In this document: positions 1 through 7,414 of the stretch, piece after piece
Layout: the number at the start of each line of letters is the position of its first letter
Position numbering within the stretch: the stretch's first letter is position 1
NCBI GenBank assembly: GCA_023451415.1
Contig: JAEXZK010000009.1
Coordinates: forward strand, 1-12,059
Direction: 5' to 3'
Length of the DNA stretch: 12,059 bases
From: Bacillota bacterium
GTDB lineage: Bacteria > Bacillota > Clostridia > Oscillospirales > Ruminococcaceae
Position numbers and translations under genes: made by a program
Notes under the pieces: generated by a model
Told to the model about the DNA's origin: nothing
The model's database searches: none
The model's input: the letters and a program-made list of their open reading frames with translations, nothing else

Positions 1-12
1 CATACAAAAGCC

Positions 13-124
13 TTGCGCATGAAGTTTTTGCGCATGTGGGGCGTCCCGCCCCACGCGCTTGAATCGAAAGGCCGTGCCGCTGAAAGCGGCACATGGCCAT
101 TTTGCTATGCTTTTGCATAGCAAA
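13..124. repeat. Array of stacked hairpins (intergenic structured repeat)
   Basis: Three consecutive inverted repeats lie almost back to back, preceded by a direct repeat TTGCGCATG at 13-21 and 28-36. Hairpin A pairs 36-43 with 47-54 (8 bp, 3-base loop). Hairpin B pairs 70-73 with 95-98 and 74-80 with 86-92 around a TGAAA loop, so a GC-rich stem is bracketed by GGCC on both sides. Hairpin C pairs 101-110 with 115-124 around TTTT. No open reading frame accounts for this. The pattern fits a non-coding structured repeat, or the 3' end of a transcript entering from the left; the left edge is cut by the window, so its full extent is unknown. The GGCC-bracketed hairpin next to an AT-rich palindrome recurs at 4769-4888. 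Confidence 0.6.
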
Positions 125-153
125 AAACAGCTGCAAAAAGCAGCTGTTTTTTT
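122..153. terminator. Strong rho-independent terminator, probably bidirectional
   Basis: A perfect stem of AAAAAACAGCTGC (122-134) and its complement (140-152) encloses a loop of five A. A run of seven T follows on the plus strand (147-153) and A-runs on the left arm give a U-tract on the minus strand. It would end transcription coming from a plus-strand gene left of the window and can equally act leftward. It shares its first bases with the right arm of the preceding hairpin. Confidence 0.8.
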
Positions 154-604
154 ATGTGCATCCAGCCGCCCATAGGCCGGCGCTTGACCCCCAATCCGCT
201 TTTTCTGCATGGATCATTGCAGCAGGTAAATGACAAGCAGATGGCCGTATAATAAAAGGTAGAAAAACCATTTTGAGATTTTAAGGCCGGACCTTGTGCG
301 TATATAGATAAAGGGCAGCGCCAGGAGAGAAAATATCTCAAATCCAATTGCGTGACCCCCTATTTTAATGCTCATGTTACATAGAGAAGCAGAAACAAAT
401 AAGACAAGAACAGACCGACCACGCTATTCCGAAGCAAGGAACGCGGTAGAAATATTCACAGATTTATGCTATCCTGTTTGCCGTAAAATGATTAAATTCT
501 GTATCGCACCTAAAATGCACCCTAAAAGTGCGTGATAGTTGGTGGAAGCACCCGGCAAATTTTGCTACGATATAGGCACAATAAAACACGGCGGAGGTAT
601 CTTT
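154..604. other. AT-richer intergenic stretch without a supported gene
   Basis: No reading frame here has both a ribosome binding site and a plausible protein. The only frame of any length, on the minus strand (105-347), runs through the terminator at 122-153 and has no recognisable domain. Base composition is visibly AT-richer than the alaS-to-ATPase part of the window and continues that way into the HTH gene, suggesting an acquired segment. No convincing sigma-A promoter could be placed for the HTH gene. The single structured element is at 505-532, listed separately. Confidence 0.5.
505..532. promoter_or_regulatory. Possible operator: paired repeats upstream of the HTH gene
   Basis: GCACCTAAAA (506-515) is followed one base later by GCACCCTAAAA (517-527), an imperfect tandem repeat. 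The same stretch is framed by CGCAC (505-509) and GTGCG (528-532), an inverted repeat. It lies about 75 bases before the start of a small HTH regulator, which is where an autoregulatory site could sit. This is position-based inference only. Confidence 0.25.
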
Positions 605-955
605 ATGAAAATCACATTATTTATGCTATTAGTTTCGCTACCGATTTTCTTCTTAACCATAGGAGGCATTGTGTATCTGTTTATATTGCTATGCAGAGCG
701 TTTAAAAGGTACATAAATTCTTCTCACAGCAAAAAACAACAAGCGACTGTAAAAAAGTCATTGGGTGAGGTTTCGAAAAATCATCGAACCAAAAATAAGA
801 TGACACAAGAGTTTGTAGCGGAGACAATCGGTGTCAGCAGACAATCCGTATCGAAATGGGAACAAGGTTTAACAGACCCCAGCACTTCCAATCTTTTTGC
901 TTTGGCAAAGCTCTTTGGTGTTTCAGTTGAAGAACTGCTAAAAGAAATTGAGTGA
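605..955 (+). CDS. Membrane-anchored XRE-family (HTH_3) regulator, 116 aa
   Basis: A small predicted DNA-binding protein. The first 30 or so residues form one hydrophobic membrane segment (LLVSLPIFFLTIGG onward), followed by a basic linker, and then a Cro/C1-type helix-turn-helix from about residue 50 to the end. The recognition region reads TIGVSRQSVSKWEQG, with the typical S-x-W-E-x-G and the trailing LFALAKLFGVSVEELL of XRE proteins. The start was set at the ATG at 605 because GGAGG at 593-597 sits 7 bases upstream; a longer in-frame extension to 539 lacks such a site. Having the membrane helix N-terminal to the HTH is less usual than the reverse and hints at a membrane-tethered regulator. 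The gene is AT-rich compared with its neighbours and lies beside a likely mobile-element remnant, so transfer is plausible. Target genes are unknown. Confidence 0.85.
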   Translation: MKITLFMLLVSLPIFFLTIGGIVYLFILLCRAFKRYINSSHSKKQQATVKKSLGEVSKNHRTKNKMTQEFVAETIGVSRQSVSKWEQGLTDPSTSNLFALAKLFGVSVEELLKEIE

Positions 956-960
956 AAGGG

Positions 961-998
961 ACAGCGGCGGTCTGGCGTGAACGCCAAATCGCCGCTGT
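961..998. repeat. Nested hairpin just downstream of the HTH gene
   Basis: ACAGCGGCG (961-969) pairs perfectly with 990-998 and encloses a second perfect stem, TGGCGT (973-978) with ACGCCA (981-986). It begins six bases after the HTH stop codon. No run of T follows on the plus strand, so it is not a classical terminator; it may stabilise the 3' end of the mRNA or be a repeat unit. Confidence 0.55.
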
Positions 999-1029
999 TG
1001 CTATCTCAAAAACTTCCATGTAGCAAACC

Positions 1030-1197
1030 CAGTCGGAGCAGCGGGCGGTCAAGATGAACGGGCTGCGCCCGCCGTTGACAGTCCCGTCCGGCTTTACTAA
1101 TGGGTAGTCAAGGAGCGACAGCCTAAAGTGCTGCCGCCCTTTATTACTATTCAAGAGAGGGGGCGTTTCCATGACCAGCTTTGAGCAGTACAAAAGA
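1030..1197 (+). mobile_element. Probable remnant of a conjugative-element leader and gene start
   Basis: A GC-rich, fold-prone leader (for example CGGGC-TGC-GCCCG around 1057-1069, framed by GTCAA and TTGAC) leads to a good ribosome binding site (GAGAGGGGG, about 1154-1162) and an ATG at 1171. The reading frame begins MTSFEQYKRK and then changes character at about 1198, where the terminator of the minus-strand HIT gene begins. From memory, similar leaders occur in Tn1549-like conjugative elements of Clostridia; this was not checked. No integrase, attachment site or transposase is present. Confidence 0.35.
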
Positions 1198-1347
1198 AAG
1201 GTCCGAAGTCGGTTTTCAGCCGGCTCCGGACCTTCTTTATGCTTTTTTGGGGGGATCAGCCCGGAGGCCAAGCCAGGGACCGCCCGCCCAGGACATGGAA
1301 GTGGAGATGGCCCACAGTCTGGCCGCCGTCCTCTCCGCAATTGGTGA
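1171..1347 (+). pseudogene. Truncated ORF fragment of the element remnant
   Basis: The ATG at 1171 has a well-placed Shine-Dalgarno site, yet only about nine codons (MTSFEQYKR) look like native protein. After that the frame reads through the HIT terminator hairpin and then antisense through the hit gene, stopping at 1345-1347 after 58 codons. The most economical reading is a gene start left behind when the rest of an element was lost. The function of the original gene cannot be told from so few residues. Confidence 0.35.
1191..1234 (-). terminator. Rho-independent terminator of the hit gene
   Basis: On the minus strand, 22 bases after the hit stop codon, AAGGTCCG (1234-1227) pairs with CGGACCTT (1205-1198); the stem continues for about seven more pairs with one mismatch, giving a loop near CTGAAAA. 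TTTCTTTTG (1199-1191) follows as the U-tract. On the plus strand the same hairpin is followed by CTTTATGCTTTTTT, so it may also stop rightward transcription out of the accessory stretch. Confidence 0.8.
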
Positions 1348-1597
1348 CTACCCGGAAGCCTTTGTCCAGCCCCAGTTCCCGGGTGGTCTTGGCAATGACC
1401 TCATAAATATGGGCCACCACAGCGCTGTTGCCGCTGTCCAGGGCCGCCGCCGAGGGGATGTGCTCCTTGGGGATGACCAGGAAGTGGACGGGGGCCTGGG
1501 GGCTCAGGTCATGGACGGCCAGGCACAGGTCGTCCTCGTACACCTTGTTGGAGGGGATCTCCCCCGCCGCTATCTTGCAGAAAATGCAGTCGCTCAT
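1256..1597 (-). CDS. HIT-family (histidine triad) nucleotide-binding protein, 113 aa
   Basis: A cytoplasmic purine-nucleotide-binding hydrolase of the HINT type; family members cleave nucleoside phosphoramidates and aminoacyl-adenylates. The N-terminus SDCIFCKIAAGEIPSNKVYEDD is the classic start of bacterial HINT proteins, including the two Cys of a zinc-like pair, and the C-terminal half carries the histidine triad HLHFHVL (about residues 97-103), then GGRSLAWPPG at the end. Length is normal for the family. AAAGGAGG (complement of 1608-1615) precedes the ATG by 10 bases. The gene lies 156 bases after alaS on the same strand with only a weak hairpin between, so co-transcription is likely. That pairing is suggestive, since HINT enzymes can hydrolyse aminoacyl-AMP released by aminoacyl-tRNA synthetases, but the link here is inference from position. 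Confidence 0.93.
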   Translation of the reverse strand: MSDCIFCKIAAGEIPSNKVYEDDLCLAVHDLSPQAPVHFLVIPKEHIPSAAALDSGNSAVVAHIYEVIAKTTRELGLDKGFRVVTNCGEDGGQTVGHLHFHVLGGRSLAWPPG

Positions 1598-1727
1598 AGT
1601 CGGTGCGCCTCCTTTATCATAAAATAGGCCGGGTCCTTTGCAAAAGCCGGTATCCGCCGCCGCGCTGCAGGCATGCGCCCGGAAACCCCTGCGGGAACCC
1701 GGGGAAGGTGTCTTTTCAAACGCGGGG

Positions 1728-1753
1728 GAAGGCGGAGTCTTTTGCTCCCGCCT

Positions 1754-1755
<2 letters not shown>
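1728..1755 (-). terminator. Weak terminator-like hairpin at the end of alaS
   Basis: On the minus strand, beginning within the alaS stop codon, GAAGGCGGGAG (1755-1745) pairs with CTCCGCCTTC (1737-1728) with one bulged G around a CAAAAGA loop. A CCCCCGCG run rather than U residues follows, so termination would be inefficient and read-through into hit is expected. It could also act as an mRNA-stabilising 3' stem. Confidence 0.35.
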
Positions 1756-4399
<2,644 letters not shown>

Positions 4400-4680
4400 G
4401 GTTCGTCTACTCGCTTTCTATCCTTCTCAAAATTTGGGGCAAAAAAGAACGGCCCCCGTCCCAGCCGCTGGGACGAAAGCCGGTGCTTCCGTGGTACCAC
4501 CCAGATTGCGCCCCAAAGGAGCGCCTCTCTGTCCGGCGATAACGTGCCGGGGTCCGCCGTCCCTCCTCGGGACAGGGCTCTGGGGCGGCCCGTTCCCAGC
4601 CTCCGCGGGGGCTTCCAGCCTAAGGCCCTCCCTTTCTGGTGCGGAGCATGGGGGAACTTCTTCCCTTCATTGCCTGTAAC
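4400..4680 (-). promoter_or_regulatory. T-box riboswitch leader of alaS (tRNA-Ala sensing)
   Basis: The alaS leader is about 280 bases long. The diagnostic T-box sequence TGGGTGGTACCACGG is at 4503-4489 (minus strand) and contains UGGU, which can pair with the ACCA end of uncharged tRNA-Ala. Just before it is AGAGAG followed by a short stem (GGCGC...GCGCC type) resembling stem III. The 5' part (about 4665-4590) is fold-prone and should form stem I. Alanine codons GCC and GCU occur in its 3' half, but I could not decide which is the specifier. Established mechanism of the family: uncharged tRNA-Ala stabilises the antiterminator and permits transcription into alaS; charged tRNA lets the downstream terminator form. 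Confidence 0.9.
4440..4482 (-). terminator. Regulated terminator of the alaS T-box
   Basis: On the minus strand CGGCTTTCGTCCCAG (4482-4468) pairs over 15 positions, three of them G-U, with CTGGGACGGGGGCCG (4464-4450) around a CGG loop. TTCTTTTTT follows. Its left arm begins six bases past the T-box sequence, the arrangement expected for the competing terminator, with alaS starting about 40 bases further on. Confidence 0.88.
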
Positions 4681-4686
4681 ATGGCT

Positions 4687-4715
4687 ATTATACTGTGTCC
4701 GCGGGCTGTTGTCAA
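4687..4715 (-). promoter_or_regulatory. Consensus sigma-A promoter of alaS
   Basis: On the minus strand TTGACA (4715-4710) and TATAAT (4692-4687) are both perfect consensus hexamers separated by exactly 17 bases. Transcription should begin near 4680, giving the T-box leader. Such a strong promoter is what an attenuation-controlled gene needs. The bases around the -10 (GTATAATAGCC) recur in the palindromic array upstream. Confidence 0.92.
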
Positions 4716-4768
4716 CCGCCGCTGCACCATCCTTTTACCAAAAAAGATCGACCGGGGCCTTCTCCCAT

Positions 4769-4888
4769 GGTATAATAACCGTAAGACGGCTATTATACCG
4801 ATTATGGCCAAGGCGACAAGCGCCTCAACGGCCAATTATACCACTCGCTGCGCTCATGGTATAATAACTGCAAAACAGTTATTATACC
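4769..4888. repeat. Palindromic array with GGTATAAT arms
   Basis: Three hairpins in 120 bases. P1: 4769-4782 pairs with 4786-4799 (13 of 14 pairs). P2: AGGCG (4811-4815) pairs with CGCCT (4821-4825), bracketed by TGGCC (4805-4809) and GGCCA (4830-4834). P3: 4858-4870 pairs perfectly over 13 bp with 4876-4888 around CAAAA. P1 and P3 share GGTATAATAAC, and a further ATTATACC at 4835-4842 can pair with either GGTATAAT arm, so alternative folds are possible. The arms place TATAAT on both strands. On the minus strand TTGTCG (4819-4814) lies 16 bases before TATAAT (4797-4792), which could be an upstream second promoter for alaS. The array sits between divergent genes. No transposase or recognised repeat family can be assigned. 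Confidence 0.7.
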
Positions 4889-5008
4889 GGTCATGCGCAG
4901 GCCATTCGCGCCCCACGGCGGGGGCGGCAGTCACCCCAGCCATCATATTTACAGCATTCCGCCGGCAGACATGCCGTAATGAAGCAATACAGCCAGGAGG
5001 CGATATAT

Positions 5009-5947
5009 TTGGCAACTATGATACGCTGCGGCACCTGTGGCAAACGGTACGACTACAATAAGGATGAGCTTTGTCCCCGGTGCGGAGCCTACACCAGCCC
5101 CTCCGACCGTCAGCAGCAGATGATCCAGGTGGAACGGCAGCTGCTCAGCGAGCGGGTCCGGAGCAGGGAGGCAGATTGCACCCCTCAATGTATGCCCGAC
5201 GGTTACGGCGGGCATGAGGACAGGCGCCGGCAGCATCCGGCTTCTGCTTCGTCCCCCGCCGCCCAGTCCGCCACCCGCACCACCATGCGCCGGGAGGCGG
5301 CCCAGCCACGATATGACGCCCGCCGGGAATACGCCCAGGAACGCCAGGGGAAGACTCTTGGCAAAATCAAGGCCGCTGTTCTCCTGGCGGCTGCGGCAGT
5401 GGTGCTGCTTTTTGTCCTGCCAGCGGCAGCGGGCCCCGCCCTGGAGGAGCAGGCTCTTCTTTTCGGCCGGGTGGAGGATTTTCCTGTCCACTCCCACAGT
5501 CTGGGGGAGACCTTCCAGACCGGGGGTTTTTCCATCACCGCCTCGAAGTGGGGCTTTGTGGAGGACCCCGTCCTGGAATTGCGCCTCCCCGAGGGCAAGC
5601 GGATGCTGTATGTGCAAGTGAACTTCCCGGGGGTGGACGATCCCGGGGATGTCCTTCCTGAGGTGTACCTCAGCTCGGGGGGCGTTTACTACCCCTGCCT
5701 CACCGGCAGCGGCTACTGGCAGCTTTCCAGCATTGCCCGGGATGCAGGCTATGAAGAGGTCTCCCTGATGGACGCGGGGTATTACGACCCGGTGGACGGC
5801 TATTTTCTCTTTGTGGTGGACGGCGCTTCCGCTCCCTTCACCCTCTGCGTGGAGGAGCTCCAGCACAGCCTTCTGGGCTGGGCCAGGGTCGCGGGCGTCC
5901 ATGAGATAGCCCTGGGCACGGGCAGCGGAATGGGGGTGTCCTTATGA
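5009..5947 (+). CDS. Zinc-ribbon membrane protein with DUF4352-like outer domain, 312 aa
   Basis: Unknown function. Domains in order: an N-terminal zinc ribbon with C7-x2-C10 and C22-x2-C25 (CGTCG ... CPRCG); a polar, Arg/Gln-rich linker (about 30-115) with low complexity; one membrane helix at about 119-141 (AAVLLAAAAVVLLFVLPAAA); and a C-terminal domain of about 170 residues predicted outside the membrane. In that last part LGETFQTGGFSITAS followed by MLYVQVNF resembles the start of the DUF4352 beta-sandwich found in many Gram-positive zinc-ribbon membrane proteins, but this is by eye only. The TTG at 5009 is chosen as the start: GGAGG (4996-5000) is 8 bases before it, while the ATG at 5018 is 17 bases away and the ATG at 4979 has no site. 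Its stop overlaps the next start, so the two proteins are probably made together. Confidence 0.75.
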   Translation: MATMIRCGTCGKRYDYNKDELCPRCGAYTSPSDRQQQMIQVERQLLSERVRSREADCTPQCMPDGYGGHEDRRRQHPASASSPAAQSATRTTMRREAAQPRYDARREYAQERQGKTLGKIKAAVLLAAAAVVLLFVLPAAAGPALEEQALLFGRVEDFPVHSHSLGETFQTGGFSITASKWGFVEDPVLELRLPEGKRMLYVQVNFPGVDDPGDVLPEVYLSSGGVYYPCLTGSGYWQLSSIARDAGYEEVSLMDAGYYDPVDGYFLFVVDGASAPFTLCVEELQHSLLGWARVAGVHEIALGTGSGMGVSL

Positions 5948-6441
5948 GCCGGAATCATTCCGGGAACCCCAAGGCGCGTCTCATCGTCCTGGCTGTGGTC
6001 CTGGCCTTTTACCTGGTCCCCGCTGTTTTCGGCTTCCTGTTCAGTGGTCTGGAAAATCTGGCGGACGCCCTGGACGGAGGAAGCCCCCAGGCCTTTTTGT
6101 CCCTGGATGACGCCGCTGTCCAGCGGGACAGCCTCGGCCCCGACGGGGAGGGCAACATCATCCTGCTGCTTTCCATGGACCTGAGCAACCACGGCAGCGG
6201 CTCCACCCATCTGGACGAGTACACCGTCAGCGTCCGTTACACCGACGCCGAAGGCTACACCCATTATGTGGACGACATTTTCCTGGCCGGGGATGAGGAG
6301 CCCTTCCTTCCCGCCGGACGATCCACCGGTCTGGATTATCTCTTCCAGGTGCCCGACGGCAGCGTTTCCCTGGTCCTGGACTATTGGAGCGGGATGCCCG
6401 GGGCTGAGGGCGGCGGACGGCGGACGATCCCTCTGGAGTAA
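5944..6441 (+). CDS. Small membrane-anchored protein coupled to the zinc-ribbon gene, 165 aa
   Basis: Unknown function. A short basic N-terminus (MSRNHSGNPKAR) precedes a single hydrophobic helix at about residues 12-33 (LIVLAVVLAFYLVPAVFGFLF); the rest is an acidic, probably beta-rich domain outside the membrane, with ILLLSMDLSNHGSGSTHLDEY and YVDDIFLAGDEEPFLPAG. This outline (an anchor, then a strand-rich domain that contrasts a modified residue value with a reference phrase such as 'lsMDLSNHG') is like the DUF4352-type domain of its neighbour, and the two may be related domains. The ATG overlaps the upstream TGA as ATGA, which implies translational coupling. It lies convergent to spoIIR and no plus-strand terminator was found after it. 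A lipid-attachment cysteine is absent, so it is not a lipoprotein. Confidence 0.72.
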   Translation: MSRNHSGNPKARLIVLAVVLAFYLVPAVFGFLFSGLENLADALDGGSPQAFLSLDDAAVQRDSLGPDGEGNIILLLSMDLSNHGSGSTHLDEYTVSVRYTDAEGYTHYVDDIFLAGDEEPFLPAGRSTGLDYLFQVPDGSVSLVLDYWSGMPGAEGGGRRTIPLE

Positions 6442-6573
6442 TGCGGAGCGGTTTGAGGCCGGGGGCCGGCTGGGACAATGTTTCTGGCGGCGCCGTCTCC
6501 CTGATCCCGGGCCGCTGGGGCGGAGGGTCCTCCGGTGTGACCCGGGCCGTCTGGCCTGGGGCGAAGTGGCGCG

Positions 6574-6615
6574 AAAAAACGCCGGGAAGCCTTGGGGAAG
6601 TCTGGATATTCCCGG
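6574..6615 (-). terminator. Probable terminator of spoIIR
   Basis: On the minus strand, 9 bases beyond the spoIIR stop codon, CCGGGAA (6615-6609) pairs with TTCCCGG (6588-6582) across a 20-base loop, and CGTTTTTTCG follows with six U at 6579-6574. The loop is large but the U-tract is good. The rest of 6442-6624 shows nothing else of note and no terminator for the plus-strand pair. Confidence 0.5.
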
Positions 6616-6624
6616 GCAAATTTG

Positions 6625-7308
6625 TCAGGACGCCCCGGCTATCCCCCGTGCGGCTTCTTCCACGGCAGACGCTTCTCCTTCCGGAGGGGCGGCTGCCGTT
6701 TCTTTTCCGCCGGAGAAAAAGTCTATCAGCCCCTCCACCAGCTCCACCCCGGCAAAGGCCATCTTATAATCCGGGCGCTCCCCCAGCGCCTGGATCTCCC
6801 GGGTCAGCTGGGGCTGATTTTTGGCCGCGGCGTCCACACACATGGGCGGAAACATGACGCACCACCAGTTGCGGCCTTCCGCTCCGCCTATGGTGACCCG
6901 CACCGCGTCGTAGTACCCGGCCGGAAGGGTGGCCGCGTCGTAGACCCGGGTCTCAAAGTACATATTAACCATTTCCACATTCACGGGGTAGTCGTACCCA
7001 CATCGGGCAACCTCTTGCTGGGCAGTCCGGCGGATGGCCTCCAGGTGTTCCCGGGCGGCCGTTTCGGCTGCGGCCAGGTCCCCGGCGGCGGCAAACATCT
7101 CCTCCGTGGCCTCCAGCACGGCGTCCCGGACCTGGAGCTTCAGGGCCTGGTCGGCCCCGCTGTTGGAATTTGCCAGGATATGGAGCCGCAGCACCTGGCT
7201 GCGTATCTCCTGGCACTGTCCGCCGAAGGCCATAACGATGCTGATCACCAGAGCCAGCATCAGCCCGCCGATCAGGGCGCCGTCTATTTTTGACATTCTG
7301 TCCATCAT
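6625..7308 (-). CDS. spoIIR: Stage II sporulation protein R, 227 aa
   Basis: Secreted signalling protein made in the forespore; in Bacillus subtilis it activates the SpoIIGA protease in the mother-cell membrane, which processes pro-sigma-E. An N-terminal membrane/signal segment (about 8-28, IDGALIGGLMLALVISIVMAF) is followed by the family signature LRLHILANSNSGADQALKLQVRDAV in segments 40-64 and by LPAGYYDAVRVTIGGAEGRNWWCVMFPP (segments 128-155), both typical of SpoIIR. The last 30 residues are a low-complexity Ala/Glu tail beyond the conserved part. The ATG at 7308 was chosen over a GTG at 7350 because AGAGGA (complement of 7321-7326) is the only ribosome binding site nearby, 12 bases upstream. 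The start codon lies immediately after a terminator U-tract, which is unusual. It shows that the host forms spores or descends from a spore former. Confidence 0.95.
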   Translation of the reverse strand: MMDRMSKIDGALIGGLMLALVISIVMAFGGQCQEIRSQVLRLHILANSNSGADQALKLQVRDAVLEATEEMFAAAGDLAAAETAAREHLEAIRRTAQQEVARCGYDYPVNVEMVNMYFETRVYDAATLPAGYYDAVRVTIGGAEGRNWWCVMFPPMCVDAAAKNQPQLTREIQALGERPDYKMAFAGVELVEGLIDFFSGGKETAAAPPEGEASAVEEAARGIAGAS

Positions 7309-7311
7309 AAC

Positions 7312-7369
7312 AAAAAACCGTCCTCTTTCCGTGTTGTCGTTCTTCTGCACGGAAAGTATGGGCGGTTTT
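7312..7369. terminator. Bidirectional terminator between the aminotransferase gene and spoIIR
   Basis: CTTTCCGTG (7325-7333) pairs with CACGGAAAG (7348-7356), and AAAACCG (7314-7320) with CGGTTTT (7363-7369), leaving an internal loop. On the minus strand it ends in CGGTTTTTTGTT and terminates the aminotransferase transcript; on the plus strand it ends in CGGTTTTGTTTTGTTTT. The probable spoIIR ribosome binding site lies in the internal loop and upper stem, and the spoIIR ATG is three bases past the U-run. Confidence 0.8.
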
Positions 7370-7414
7370 GTTTTGTTTTAACACCGGGTCAGGAAAAATT
7401 TCCCTGGGCGGGCG

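Noticed and set aside
105..347. An 80-codon minus-strand frame
   Set aside because: It runs through a strong terminator and has no ribosome binding site or recognisable domain.
539..604. A longer N-terminus for the HTH protein from 539
   Set aside because: The Shine-Dalgarno GGAGG at 593-597 points to the ATG at 605, and the extra residues would precede the membrane helix without any family support.
4769..4888. A CRISPR array
   Set aside because: The repeats are palindromes in both orientations with no regular spacers of equal length, and no cas gene is present.
4639..5061. A 140-codon plus-strand frame between alaS and the zinc-ribbon gene
   Set aside because: It spans the alaS promoter and the palindromic array and overlaps the zinc-ribbon gene start; no coding features.
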